A stretch of 64,000 bases of DNA from Hetaerina americana (Eukaryota > Arthropoda > Insecta > Odonata > Calopterygidae), in contig JAKTNV010000076.1 of the NCBI GenBank assembly GCA_022747635.1, forward strand, positions 372,001-436,000. Direction: 5' to 3'. Below are positions 13,206 through 24,364 of the stretch, piece by piece (the stretch's first letter is position 1; every line of letters begins with the position of its first letter). The position numbers were made by a program, and so were the translations under genes. A model generated the notes under the pieces. The model was not told where the DNA came from. It did not search any database and saw only the letters and a program-made list of their open reading frames with translations.

Positions 13206-13450
13206 GTGGGTCCTGGTAGGCCAAGGTTAGAGCGTTGGACTGACGGAATGCCGGGGTCCTATCCCCGGGTAATCCTCTCTGTGCACGCTCAGTTTTAACA
13301 AATCTATGTAATTTTTCTGGTGCCAGAACTTCCTGGGAAAGGTACTTGCTTCCTAACCATGAAATGTTAATTTCACACGCCGTCGGGCTAAGCACTGGGT
13401 GGACTCTACCAACACCCACCAAACCGATCTTCGGATTGATTACTGTGTTT
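13206..13450 (+). repeat. tRNA-derived SINE-like repeat, family A (copy 2)
   Basis: The head reads like a tRNA: an A-box-like ccaaggttagagcgttgg at about 13,221-13,238 and a B-box-like ggggtcctatcccc at about 13,253-13,266. The body carries the family A landmarks: cgtcgggctaagcactggg (13,381-13,399) and accgatcttcggattg near 13,423-13,438. It is the clearest plus-strand copy. The tRNA-like part is not an intact tRNA gene because no full cloverleaf is evident and the body continues for about 180 bases. Confidence 0.65.
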
Positions 13451-14192
13451 ATGGTTTATATTCTGGGTCGTGATCAATTAGGAGTAAATTTGTAATAAGT
13501 ATAGTGTTCAAAGAATGTTTTATGGTGTCTGTTCCTGAAGGGTAGCACATAAACAATTATTTCATGCGCGTACAACAAACTGTTATCTTATATATCAATC
13601 AATTAATTTATGAATAAGTGCTGACTAATGTATGAATCTACCACCGGTATATAACGTACATACTATAATGTTATTCATAATTTAATATGGAACCTAATTT
13701 AGCCCATTTCTGAAGTTTGAGCTCTCAGTAAGAACGGGCGTAGGTTGGAGATTTTTAGAGCAATGGCGAAGGAATAAAAGATTGAGTTTGATACTCGTAG
13801 AAAGGAAGAAAAGCGAATAGTTTTTGGATTTAAAAAAAGAGGTTGGCGGAGGAAATACTTAAAAATGGATGAACAATATGAGATGAAGGGAGCATATAGA
13901 TGAAGATTACAGTTTTACATACTTCAGAAATTCTCTATAAGTATACATGAATGCCATATTCTACCTACGATATGCTATAGATGCGCTTCCGGAAACATTC
14001 AAAACTTCCGGGTTGACTACCTATAATAGAAGGTTCCTATGTAGTGTTAAAAAGCAAATTTCTTCCTCTTCTATAAAACGTAGTGATAATAGCAATATGC
14101 CGCTCAATTCATGCTCGCTGGAGCAGGAAATGCAATTGCTTCTCCTTGCTTGCTTCTTCAAGTTATCAAATAAATGCGCCCATCCGTTCAAG
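13451..14192. other. Nothing recognised
   Basis: AT-rich sequence. A purine-rich stretch at 13,720-13,910 faintly resembles LINE coding sequence, but the match is too weak to claim. Confidence 0.4.
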
Positions 14193-14202
14193 TAATGATT
14201 CT

Positions 14203-14344
14203 AGACTCAGAGATGAAGAGGGACCTGATATAGAATATGATGCTGGATTTTGTGTTTTGTTAGGAGTCACAAAATGTTTTATTTATTAGCTGTGTCCATC
14301 CGAAAACCTACCTTCACCGGTAGATTACCTAATAATAATAATAA
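14203..14344 (+). mobile_element. 142-bp solo LINE 3' end with target-site duplication
   Basis: Starts at agactcagagatgaagaggg, the distal part of the LINE, and runs through the tgtgtttt/gttaggagtcacaaaat block and the terminal hairpin (ctacc-ttcac-cggtag) into an AAT tail. It is bounded by a 10-bp direct repeat, taatgattct, at 14,193-14,202 and 14,345-14,354. This is a severely 5'-truncated but structurally clean retroinsertion. Confidence 0.85.
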
Positions 14345-14354
14345 TAATGATTCT

Positions 14355-14570
14355 CGGCCATTCGTTCCTTTGAGTTCAATGGCCAGAGTTCCTGGAGCTT
14401 GGTCTTCGACAACGTAATTTTACCCGAAGTGTCAGGTGTCGATTGCATGGAAAACATTCCCAGTCCACCCAGAATTTGAATGAGGAACCCTCCTAGCTGA
14501 CGTCGGCCGGTTGCCGGGATCTAATCCCTGTCCGGTCACCGATCGCTTAGGCACAGCGTAGACCTCGTAC
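14355..14570 (-). repeat. Possible tRNA-derived SINE-like repeat (unassigned family)
   Basis: Read on the minus strand, a head with gtgcctaagcgatcggt and a B-box-like ggattagatccc (about 14,518-14,529) is followed by about 150 bases of body ending next to the ATT/AAT run. There is only one copy in the window, so a repeat family cannot be confirmed. Confidence 0.3.
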
Positions 14571-15120
14571 GAATTTGATAGGTGTCGGATGCGGGGGGGG
14601 GCTACTTTCTGATATCTTTGCGCCCTGTCACTATTTTGATGAAATTTTGCTTCTGGAGATCCTTTTATTTCCTCTCGCCCACTCCTGGGGCCACGTTCCG
14701 ATGATACGATCGCCCTCGGCGGAAGCGTTTCCTCCTCATCCATCGCCAATGCTCGATCAGCCGTTGGATTTCCGTCGCGAGCAGATCGGCTGGAGAGATA
14801 AGTGCGGGAGCGCGCGCATTAGCCGTGGGTAAATCAGGTGTTTACCGAGTCTTTTTTCCTCTCCGTGTGGTTTGAGTGTTCAGAGGGCTCATTAAACCGT
14901 GCGAGAAAAAATTAAGTATCCATGCTCAGTCCGATGGTCGTTCGAAGGGCAGATCCTTTATCCGCCCTCCGTCTTACTTGCCTCCTTCTCTCGCCGCTTG
15001 AGTCTTAACGAGTCGAATTTATGGCCATTCGCGGGCTCTTCGCTCCCTCCATACGAATTCCCCCCCTCTCTCTTTCTCTCCCTCTCCATCTCTCTCTCCT
15101 CTTACTACTACTACTCATCA
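14571..15120. other. GC-rich patch followed by CT-rich low complexity
   Basis: GC/CpG-rich to about 15,060, with a G run near 14,591-14,598. It is followed by a pyrimidine-rich stretch (ctctctctttctctccctc type) and a short (TAC)n at about 15,104-15,116. No gene is recognised. Confidence 0.45.
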
Positions 15121-17080
15121 AATCAATATAATAATAAACTGACATCAAAATAGTGAATTTTTTTCTTGATTCTCGAGAGGGCCATTAAGATTTAGTGAAT
15201 ATCGTCATTGACTAAAGAGTGAATGGTCACCAGCTCTCGCTGAAACGGCCGGTTCCTCCTTCGTGGTTGAAGGAGAGCGTTGTGATAAGTGTTGAGTGCT
15301 TTTACAGCTGCCATTCATGATCTAAGACGAGGGGAATGGGCAATAATCTGAATTAGAAGTCTTATGAGTTCCACGTGGTGTCATGAACTCGTTTATTATT
15401 TTATTCCGTTAATTTCCCCAAAGATAAACATGTGCGCGAATTCTGGATCTTTTATCCATCCAAGTATTTTTTTAACATTAAGATTGAGATAGCGTCTATC
15501 GATAATACTCTCTCACCTTTGAATGAGGTACAATAATTGCCCATTCCCTAATTATGTCCCCAATGTGAACTTATATCGTAAAGTTTTCTCTTGAAGTCAG
15601 TGGGTAAGTATTAGTGAGCATTTTATGTGTAGAGATAGAGGAGCGTTTAGCTATAGTATGAGAAACAGGCAAATGAACATACTCATGAAAATATTCTGAT
15701 TTGTATTAACATCATCCTCCATCCAATTCCTCGAATGATTTGATGCAGTTCCGACCCCCTTTTTATTCGTAGACTTCTTTGCATCTTAATCGGGATATTT
15801 TTTTTCTTTTTAAAATCTTTTATTTTAATTGGATAATATCAAGCCACTGCATTCTTCACTTCCAGTCCCCTCGTCTATTAACGTAGATAAACTACCGTGC
15901 TTCAGTGTGTTCCTACTAAATAATATCTTCCTCTTTTCCAAATTTCCTTATACTTCTTTCTTCGTCCACCACTCGCAGAGTTCCTTCTTTCAATCCGTAA
16001 ATTTTATCATAATCACCCCCATTAGGCCAGCAGTACTGAGACTTAGTAAAAATTATTATATACATACAAACTCATGTAGCTAGACTGTTAATGATCTTAT
16101 TTTTTGTAGTGGGATGGAGACAGTCTCTCTAACCACAATCGCCATAGTTTTCGGAGAAAACATTGTAGAATGTTTGAAGTCCGTAAAATGGTATATTGCC
16201 AATGGGTTGACATTATTGACAACCATTAATTGGCATGGTTTTTATGGAGAATGTTTGAGTTTATGAAATGGTCACATATGAAGTCAATACAAAACAATTG
16301 TATTCTGTTTGTAAATATTTTACGTAGGGGTTGATCGAAAACGTCCTGCGGGCACTGTTTTTTACGATGTCCAAAATTATTTTGTTTCATGTTGTCTTTG
16401 CCAGACGCTATTTTCCTCTCTTGTCTTACTTAAATTAATTCCCTTGTTTCATTCAATACCGTTTCTCCTAAAATTGTTTATGCTCTGTTCCCATTCCTCA
16501 TTCTCCCATCTCTCTTCATGTGTTGTCATCTCATGGAAACAATGTCTCCCTCTTCTTATTTCCACCACTCAGTTCCCCTTCCACCCCGTCGAAACTCATT
16601 TATATTTGGCTTCACATACGCTACAGAGAAGAACTGCGCTCCTAATATTAATTTTCGTTCCGTTCAATTTTCAACTCTCTCTGAATTTTCAGCCGTATTT
16701 AACTCGTACCCTGGGTATTCGTCGTTCCTTATTCAGCTGGCAAAACGCTGCAAACCCTCAGAAAAAATTTGCATATCTATAGCTACGACAAAAAAGTATC
16801 ATACCAAATAGGAACACTATTTATTCGCGGTCCAGTTACATACTTCATTCTTCCATTAGTCATCCGAAAGGAGCTGGGTAAGGCGTGGTGTTCCTATCAG
16901 GAGTGAAGTAAGACATCACTCTAATGTGATATGTTTGTGAGTGGTACGTGACTATTAAAATGAAATTGTGTGAATGTGTCAGTATCACATGGAATTATGT
17001 CTGAGCAGTTCTTCGAGCTTTCTTCGGGTAGTAATCCTAACTAGGCATTTAATAATGCCATCTAGACAAGGTAGAGGACC
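15121..17080. other. Nothing recognised
   Basis: AT-rich with long pyrimidine-rich tracts (15,830-16,080 and 16,440-16,790) that create Phe/Leu/Ser-rich chance frames. No domain is recognised. Confidence 0.45.
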
Positions 17081-17290
17081 AGATGTTGCTGGGAGAAATT
17101 CAAAGAAGCAGGTAAAAATAAATGTTCGGCATATGCGATATCAATGGGATGTTAAAGACTGTGATAGAGGGAAGACTGGTGGGTAAATCAGGTAGATGCC
17201 AGAAAAGAATACGCGTGTTGGACGGAATGAAGGGAGGCAGGAAAAATGTGGAGTGAAAGAGTAGTTTATTGTAATGTAGAGTCTTAGAGG
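17081..17290 (+). mobile_element. Decayed RTE-like LINE fragment (C-terminal region)
   Basis: The phrases aggcaggtaaaaataaatg, gatatcaatgggatgttaaa and gactgtgatagagggaagac follow in order the LINE segment at about 59,890-59,965 (ggaggcaggaaaaatgg, gtgggatgttgaagactg). This is a short, diverged piece with no tail visible. Confidence 0.6.
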
Positions 17291-17998
17291 TATTATTCCG
17301 TTTCGTGTTCGGCGGGGCTTAGAATTGTAGCGGCGCTTAGTTCCTGGATCCATCATGACCTAACTTAGTAGGTAGAATACTATAAACAATGTAATTAATT
17401 TCATAAAATGAGAAATATTTGCGGGTTGGAGGTCTCATAAAAGCTTCGAGAAAGTAGATGACTAATTGGAAGTTTTGACGGTTTTCCTAACATAGATAAT
17501 TCACCGACTAGTAAACCAGGGAACTTCTAAAATGATTTTCATAAGGTATATTCTAAATCTCATGTAATCTGTCCTACATGATCTTCAATGGATTTAATAG
17601 AATTTCTTAGATTTTCCTTCCGAGTGAATTATCTTGCCTGTATAAATTATTTGCTTTCCCGACTTCAGAATATTCCTTATCTTAATTGGAATTTTATGGC
17701 TGGAAAATATATGAACCTGTATTGGAAAGCGTGAAGGAAGGACAACGCCAAAGGGCGTATGGAATAGGGTGTTAAGTAGTAAGCCTTTGGGTAATTGATT
17801 AATTTACCATGTAGGGGCATAAAATGACATTATTTTTGAGCAGTTATAATGGCTGTACGAGTCCCTTCCTGTCGTTTCGATCACCGATAGTGCGATAGAG
17901 ATGTGTTACCGTTTTTTGAGACAATCTGTTTTCTCAGTGCGGATTTCACTGACAATGTAAGGCAGGGAAAACTTTTTCTCTCATTGCCACTGCCAGCA
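17291..17998. other. Nothing recognised
   Basis: AT-rich, with no credible frame or shared repeat. Confidence 0.45.
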
Positions 17999-18012
17999 TT
18001 CATCTACATCTA

Positions 18013-18765
18013 CGAGGGTCTTCCGGAAAGTAGTACCCGTTCGTGCCGCATGAAGTGCTGACGACGCGAGTAGCCGCTGGACGAGGTCAGATAGCTTCAG
18101 TGGCTTGTCTGCCTTCTCTGAGCCAAGTTGCGTGACGCTAGCATTGCCTGTGTTGTTTCTGTGATTGTTTACAATGTTTAAAAAAATTGAGAACGCCGCC
18201 AGTTGTGAAGTGAGGGCAGTGATTAAATTCCTCAATGCAAGAAACGTTCGCCCATGTGATATTCATCGCCAATTAAAGGAGGTGTATGGAGACAATGTAA
18301 TGGACGAGTCGTCTGTTCGGCGGTGGTGTTGCAACTTCAACATGGGGAGGGGGAACACACACGACGATGAGCGTTCGGGGAGACCGTCTGTCATTACAGA
18401 CCAACTGGTGAGCTCAGTTGACGAATTCGTGAGGAACGATCGGCGCGTCACAATTGATGACATCTGTGAGCATTTTCCCAATGTTTCTCGAACAATTGTT
18501 CATGAAATTGTTAAACACCATCTGCATTATGCAAAAATTTGTGCAAGATGGGTCCCTCGCGTATCTCAATGAGCTGGCGGCGAAGGACTATGCAGCAGGA
18601 ATACAGAAACTTGTCACACGTTATGACAAATGCCTTAATTTGCTTGGAGATTATGTTGAGAAGTAGTTTAAAGTATCCTCTTTCAAATAAAATTTTTTAT
18701 GTTTGTTAATATTTACTTTTGTGTCTTTATTTCACGAACGGGTACTACTTTCCGGATGACCCTCG
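18013..18765 (+). mobile_element. Internally deleted mariner-type transposon, copy A1 (753 bp)
   Basis: Bounded by TA on both sides (18,011-18,012 and 18,766-18,767), the expected mariner target duplication. The 33-bp terminal inverted repeats (18,013-18,045 and 18,733-18,765, beginning cgagggtc) differ at one position. Inside are the N-terminal and extreme C-terminal parts of a transposase with the catalytic core removed. It is the same length and almost the same sequence as 39,297-40,049; by eye only two substitutions, both in the left terminus. It is a non-autonomous derivative that moved recently. It sits inside repeat R. Confidence 0.95.
18165..18666 (+). pseudogene. Mariner transposase remnant: DNA-binding domain joined out of frame to the C-terminus
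   Basis: The first frame (18,165-18,572, 135 residues) begins MFKKIENAASCEVR and holds the mariner bipartite helix-turn-helix region. The first HTH is around residues 10-55 (IHRQLKEVYGDNVMDESSVRRW). The linker ERSGRPS at about 70-76 is followed by a second HTH with VSRTIVHEIV. It ends just after KICARWVPRV, where the family normally enters the catalytic domain. The sequence then continues in another frame (18,547-18,666) with the family's usual last residues (YLNELAAKDYAAGIQKL, YDKCLNL, DYVEK). All three catalytic aspartates are absent, so the product could at most bind terminal repeats. An intact relative would be about 340-350 residues (family knowledge), so roughly half is missing. Confidence 0.92.
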
Positions 18766-19149
18766 TACATATTACACCGCAAGCGGCCGCAAGGGCGTGT
18801 AGCAGGGGGCGTTAGGCCACCACCCGTAAAAGGGAACAAAACCACATGCAAAATCAACACATCCATGCAAACTTATACCCACAGTTCACATATATTCATG
18901 CAAAAATCCTTTCAACTTACCCGCATGCAAATACATATACTATCAACTAACAAACAATTGCACCCTAGGATGTAGTAAAAAAAATATCCAATAATGTGCA
19001 AGCTAGAATTTGAAAAGTAAGAAGGCGAAATTTCACTACCTAGCGTAAAACTAATATGATATGCGCATTGGTATCCTGAATCAGAACCAGGGGTTGCTTA
19101 AAGGAGTGGTAACGTATCTTAACGAGTTTAAGAAGTCACAAAACAATAC

Positions 19150-20000
19150 TAAAGAGACAAATACATAGAGTCACGAGAACCCAAAATAAGAAAGAAGAAA
19201 TTACGAAGAGTTGGAATATAAAGTAAGGGAATATGGCAAAATAAACGTGATGAAAGAAGCGGTGGGAGGTAATGGAGAGTTAACAGATAGAGGAAGAAAT
19301 AGGAAGAGGCGCTTCTTTACATGAAGGTGGAGGGAAAATTTCACGAAATAAGAGTAAAATCTGTGCATAAATTAAGAGATACGATAGGAAAAATATTAAT
19401 CGAAGTTAAAGATATTCAGGCCAGTTGGAAAGAATTTATGGAACTACACTATGGTAAAAAGATTTGGTCAACGAGTTTAACTATAGAAAGATAATATGAA
19501 GATAGGATAGCTTAGGTCCAGGAGCATTTGTTGAAGAATCGAATTCACATCAATGGAAATGAAAACTCACAAGGCTCTGGGTCGTAAGTATTCCTGCAAA
19601 ACTAGTAAACGTTTTGAGGAAATATGGAAGAGTTTTTGTAATCTCATCTCTAGAATTATTTGTGAAAGAATTGAGAAGAAGACTTTGTTATATCAGTATT
19701 AATTCAGATCACCTAAAAGAGTAAAGAAGTACTATGTGAGGACTATAATATGATTTAGCAACAACTAAGGTAGTTCTTTAGAACCACAGACATAAGGATT
19801 GAGAAGAGAGATGATGACTAGGATGCATTTATTAACTTCGCGGGCTTCAAGAGGATACTTGACAGAACAAATTGCGCAAAATGAACTCAGGTATTGCTAA
19901 AATAGGATTAGATTGGATAAATAGGGTAAATCCTTCAGACTATCGAATGGAGAATCAATTTGGGAAGTGAAAGGCAGTGGAGTAAGACAGGTCTCCCATT
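19150..20000 (+). mobile_element. Decayed RTE-like LINE, linker and reverse transcriptase region
   Basis: Parallels the LINE at 37,860-38,800 in order: a 'SWKEFMELHYGKK'-like stretch near 19,420, 'LGPGAF/VEE' near 19,510, an 'SHKALG...PAKLVNVLRKYG' stretch near 19,560-19,630, and a 'GESIWEVKGSGVRQ'-like reverse transcriptase block near 19,950-19,990 (the family motif is G-x-R-Q-G-C-P). Numerous stops and frameshifts are present, and no 3' tail is attached. Confidence 0.7.
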
Positions 20001-20776
20001 ATTACCCATGCTTTCAGGTAAGCCTGTACCCATGTTCCCAGTTTATAAGGGTAAGTGTGGACGAATTTATGTTCCCAGGAATGCATCAATGTGATTATTC
20101 CAGATTTAGATGGAATTTAGACACCGTTACAAACGCAAAGAGTTGACTAAAATGAACCTCACGATCTTTTTCATATCGCTCATCTAGGTCGATAGCCTTA
20201 TCAAAGAGATACTTATATGGTGTTCTTTTTCTGATTATTTAATGGGCATACATGTAATATACCTAAATAATTCCGTTACATACTGGAATAAGTCATCCTT
20301 AGGGTAAAATTTTTATACTAATTGTATTGCATTGATCCCAGGGCACGTAATCAACCCGGGGCATTTGACAGATAATTAGTAAATAATAAATGGTATCTGA
20401 CCACAGTTACGTTCTTATTCGAAAAGCCTGAACCAATTTGATTTAGTTTTAGCAGTATATAAGACTACATTTGTACTGTTTGTGTATCAGCTCATTGTGT
20501 GGTTCTTGGTTTTATTGCTTATTGTACATTAAGGAGAATTCATTTTTAGTTCTCCTGATGGAGGATACCGTGAATGGGTGGAACAAGTTATGTTCCACAG
20601 GAGTTACTCTGTCAAAACTGTTGAGACAAATGATACCTCTTGCTGAAAAAATATTGGGTATCAAGAATTTGATACCAAATTTGGTAAATATTTTATTTTT
20701 AATTTGATTATTCATGTTTATTTAAATATTTTACTGATAATAAAATATCTCTCAATGTACGTCGAACTTGCTTATA
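20001..20776. other. Nothing recognised
   Basis: AT-rich sequence between a LINE remnant and a mariner copy. No credible frame. Confidence 0.45.
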
Positions 20777-21528
20777 CGAGGCCTGTCCAGAAGGTAACCT
20801 CCGTTTTCGTGTGGCGTGAGAATTAGTGAAGGGAGCCGAATAGCAGCTGTATTGACGCACGCGGTAGGTCAGTACGCTTCGAGCTGCAGTGGTTTGAAGG
20901 TCGCACCGATTGTCGTTTGTTTGCAATAGCGAGTCAAAATAACAGTGCAGTTGAATTTCCCGCCAAATGGGAAGTCTGTTCAGTGAAAAGGTTTTTACTG
21001 ATAAAAAACTTCAAAGCTGCAGACACTCATTGAGAAATTCATGCTTTGATCGCACCTCTGTGGGCTAGTGTTGTCGTTTGTTTATGAGTGAACATAAATG
21101 TCCATTATGATGACTGAAGTGGCCGCCCGTCTTTCATGAACGATGAGCTGCTCCTGGAAATTGACAAAAAGTTTGTGAAAACCGGCGTTTTACAATCTGA
21201 AATCTTTAGAAAGTTTTACGCAGATTTCTACGACTCTGTTGTATGGAAACACGACTGAAAAGTTAGGCTATTACATGTTTTCTGCTCGTCTCGACGAAGA
21301 TCTTCAAGATGCTCTCATCGGTTGGCTGCGATTTCAGGTGGCAAAATTATATTCTGATGGAATTTGAAAATTAGTTCAGAGATATGACAAATGTATAAAT
21401 CTGTTTGGCGAATATGTATAAAATAGTAGTGATATGTTGTGTTGAAATGAAAGTAACACATTTTCTGTATGAATTCCAGTGTATGTTTTGTAATACCATA
21501 ACGGAGATTACTTTCTGGACAGCGCTCG
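20777..21528 (+). mobile_element. Degenerate internally deleted mariner-type transposon, copy C (752 bp)
   Basis: TA at 20,775-20,776 and 21,529-21,530 flank inverted termini of about 29 bp: cgaggcctgtccagaaggta on the left, and the reverse complement cgagcgctgtccagaaagta on the right, with about four mismatches. Near the right end the plus strand reads a mariner C-terminus with one stop: VAKLYSDGI, then KLVQRYDKCINLFGEYV (about 21,338-21,420). The rest of the coding region is largely unreadable and too short for a full transposase. This is a different mariner subfamily from the 18 kb and 39 kb copies, judging by its termini. Confidence 0.88.
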
Positions 21529-22604
21529 TATTTACTCTTGTATTTTTCAACAGGGCTTGATCCAGGAAACGGTGAAATGATGGAACAGAAACCGGCTTGT
21601 CTATGATTGGTTTTTATGTAAATGGCAAGGACAATGAGCCTACTTGTGGTGGTAGGAGGAAGTGCTGGAAGTCCGCACTGATAATGTAAGTGGAAATCGA
21701 TTTAACTTCAGACTGTGTTATGTACTGTTTTAATCAGGGTTCTTGATCGTTTACCATCGACGTACTTTTGAGAGCTTTCAACTAATTCCATTTAACCCTC
21801 CACTGTTTGGTGTTTTCAATATTTTCTTCTATGAATATAAAGCTATTTTGGTATATATTCCATTGATATATTCTGCGTTCATGTTCACGTATTCGTTTTC
21901 TGGAATAGATTCAATGCCTGGCAGTTCGATGTTATCATAATAATACATGTATTTCTGCTTGATCATCAATGAATTCAACTGCCCCTTACCTTTAGAAGCA
22001 TTAGAGGAATCCTCCTCGAGCAATCCTCACCGTCTGCTGATTTGAGAGCCAATGTCCAAGAGAATGTGTGGTTTCGTATCTCTCGCCCGATTCGGGTGCA
22101 TCCCTGCCGCGTGTCGTTAACTGTCGCGTATTAAATTGTTCCTTCTGCGGTTTTATCTCGAAGAGTGTTAATACCACATGTCTTCATTCGACATCACATG
22201 GGCATGCACTTTCAATCGTCACTCACGCACGCAAAGGACTTTGATTCGTCCTGTCTGCTTATTCGTTATCCCAATGGATAGAGAGCCTCAGCAGCTTTGA
22301 TTCATGGCTAAGATAATAAAATAGTCCGACCAACCAATTATTTGTTGATTGCTCCGGGTTGAGTGAGTGTTCTGGGATCAATTCAATAAATAATTTACTA
22401 GAATTTAACACTGTCGACTTATTCCATGGTGTAGCGGCATTATTTAGATGTATCATGGTCCTCACATGAGAATAATGGAGAGAAAAATTCAACTGTTATG
22501 AAACATCTGACGGTAGCCTAAACGAGAATGGATGACATAACTCGATACGGGTAGGCGACTAAATCACCACCTGTATATCGTAACTTAACCCGTTTTTTCG
22601 TGCA
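21529..22604. other. Nothing recognised
   Basis: Mostly AT-rich, with a somewhat GC-richer stretch around 22,020-22,200. No supported feature. Confidence 0.45.
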
Positions 22605-22740
22605 AATAATATAATTTGATTAATAAATCTACCGGTAAAGATAGGCTGTGGAAGAACACAACTACCTAATAAATATTTTGTTTCTCCTAATAAAATACAA
22701 CCCAACATCCAACTCTATAACAGCCCCTCTTCATATCGCT
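22605..22740 (-). mobile_element. LINE 3' end fragment, minus strand
   Basis: On the minus strand it reads gatatgaagaggggctgtta, the ggatgttgggttgtatttta block, then cctatctttaccggtagatt. That is the same order as the 3' end of the LINE family seen at 26,912-27,020. The AAT tail is degraded. It faces a second, plus-strand piece of the same LINE segment at 22,744-22,779. Confidence 0.75.
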
Positions 22741-22779
22741 GTCGAGTAGGATGTTGGGTTGTGTTTCGTTAGGAGAAAC
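22680..22779. repeat. Inverted repeat made of two head-to-head LINE segments
   Basis: Arms 22,680-22,715 and 22,744-22,779 are 36 bp each with four mismatches, separated by 28 bases. Each arm contains the LINE-derived ggatgttgggttgt block in opposite orientation. The arms could form a long hairpin in single-stranded DNA or RNA. Confidence 0.85.
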
Positions 22780-23453
22780 GATAGAATAAAATAAATATAT
22801 TGTTAAAATATTTCCATGGTGGTAGTGCAGTTTTGCGAAAAGGTAGGTTTGACTTTCTATTCCTACGAAAGCTCGGGACCACCGAAAAATGAAAAAAATC
22901 CAGGCTGAAGAAATAAGATATTTCTAGGAAGCGAAAGAGCGATCGATTCACCAATGGAATCCACTCTATTCGATCCAATGGGCTGGATTAGTCGTCGCTG
23001 GTTACGAAAATAAATTGGACTTGCTTATTCTCAGCAGGGTGTAGAAGACGACGAGGCGAATGGGAAGGAGAGATAGGAAATTCAAATTGCGCGATTCTCT
23101 CGTGATTAGTGGTAATAGGTTCATGCGCTCACACACACGAAGAAGTGCACCCACCTCTGGGAGAATCACGTCGCGTCTCCATTGGGGAAGATAAAAAGAA
23201 ATGGGTAAGAAAGAAATGGGAAAGATTAAAAAGGTGAGGTAAGAGTTGCCATGGATGGTTGAAATGGCGGTGAAACGGAAATCGGCACGGAGAAAAGGAA
23301 TAACGGATTAGGAATGTAATGAATGGAATGCAGAGTGCTTGAATGCTTCTCGGGCAGATAAATAGCTCCCGTGGATGTAAGGTCGCACGCATGTGAAGTA
23401 ATTGAGTCCGTTCCGATTTCATTATCCGCATCCAACGGTGAACGAACATACTA
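22780..23453. other. Nothing recognised
   Basis: Mixed-composition sequence. Overlapping frames on the minus strand (23,129-23,485) match no family I know. Confidence 0.4.
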
Positions 23454-24364
23454 CTCTGTCCAATAAATACGCGAAATGAGGCCATAAAAAACTTTATTTT
23501 GCAAAATTTAGTCTACAGCGATTCTGTCCCCTTCAAATTACTCTCCATTCGTTGCTATGCACCTATTCAATCTTCTTTTCGACTATTTTAAGCACCCTTG
23601 AAGTCCTCAGCAGTTAGGCTTTTTAGTTTTCTCGTCGTTTCTTGCTTTATTGTATCCACATCTTCCCAGTGATGTCCCCTCATCACACTTTTGCATTTTG
23701 GGAATAGGGAGAAGTTGAAAGGGGCGAGATCTGGCGAATAAGGAGGATGATCATGGATGGCGATTGAATTTTTTGCCATAAACTGGCGAACAATCAATGC
23801 TGAATGTTCAGGTGCATTGTCATGGTGAAGGATCCATCCATCACGTTCGATTAAAATAGTGTGCACCGTTGATTTTCCTAAATTCAGTTCATCAGCTATT
23901 ATTCGGGCATTTTTTCGACGATCGGTAAGGGCAGGGGACCGCACACGATCAATGTTGTCGTCAGCACAGGTGGCTGAAGATCGTCCCGGCCTGGCATCTT
24001 CCGTGGCGTCTTGTCGGCCATCTTTAAAATGCTTAATCCACTTGAAAACGGATGTTTTTTACAGGGCATTATCACCACAAACAGCTGTCAACATTTCAGT
24101 AATTTCTTGATAACTTTTACCGCATTTCACCAAAAAACTTTATGTTGATTCGTTGCTCCGTGATTTCCTCAATCTCCATTTTCGACAAATCAGTGAAAAC
24201 AAGGACAACAGAGACTAACAAAGCTGGCACCATACGCACGGCTCGACGATCCTCCGAGCACAGATTGTGCTCTAGCATTGTACAACTAGCGCCACTCGCT
24301 AGACGCGCTATAGTCCGCGTCATGGCCGCCAGATTGCAACAGTTCGCGCATTTATTGCACAGAT
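23454..24364 (-). mobile_element. Internally deleted mariner-type transposon, copy D (about 911 bp)
   Basis: Flanked by TA (23,452-23,453 and 24,365-24,366). The inverted termini align as ctctgtccaataaatacgcg on the left and atctgtgcaataaatgcgcg as the reverse complement of the right, continuing for roughly 25 bp. A transposase remnant runs on the minus strand between them. The termini differ from those of the other mariner copies, so this is a third subfamily. Boundaries are by eye and could be off by a few bases. Confidence 0.85.
23588..24179 (-). pseudogene. Mariner transposase remnant with a deleted centre
   Basis: Translation starts at about 24,179 (MEIEEITEQRINIKF, matching the usual mariner N-terminus), then runs through several stops and frameshifts. 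The readable frame 23,588-23,944 follows (118 residues). It opens with SPALTDRRKNARIIADELNL and STVHTIL from the second helix-turn-helix. At about residue 31 it jumps directly to the catalytic half: HHDNAPEHSALIVRQF (D42) and HPPYSPDLAPFNFSLFP (D72). The sequence between the HTH and the second catalytic aspartate, including the first aspartate, is missing. It cannot encode an active enzyme. Confidence 0.92.

Larger units (their letters stand above)
17999..18985 (+). repeat. Dispersed repeat R (copy 1), split by a mariner insertion
   Basis: Removing 18,013-18,765 plus one TA rejoins catctacatcta with catattacaccgcaag, which reproduces the start of the intact copy at 31,700 (catctacatctacataatac, then cccgcaag). 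The two copies then run in parallel: gcaagggcgtgt, gttagg-caccaccc, accacatgcaaaa, catgcaaaaatcc, and a final ttgcaccc-gatg block. It has no coding capacity and no recognised class. Confidence 0.75.

Noticed and set aside
13206..13280. A functional tRNA gene
   Set aside because: The head looks tRNA-like, but the sequence continues into a repeat body shared with two other loci, and no complete cloverleaf was found. A SINE explains it better.
13730..13910. Possible further LINE fragment
   Set aside because: Purine-rich and faintly similar in tone, but no motif could be aligned in order.
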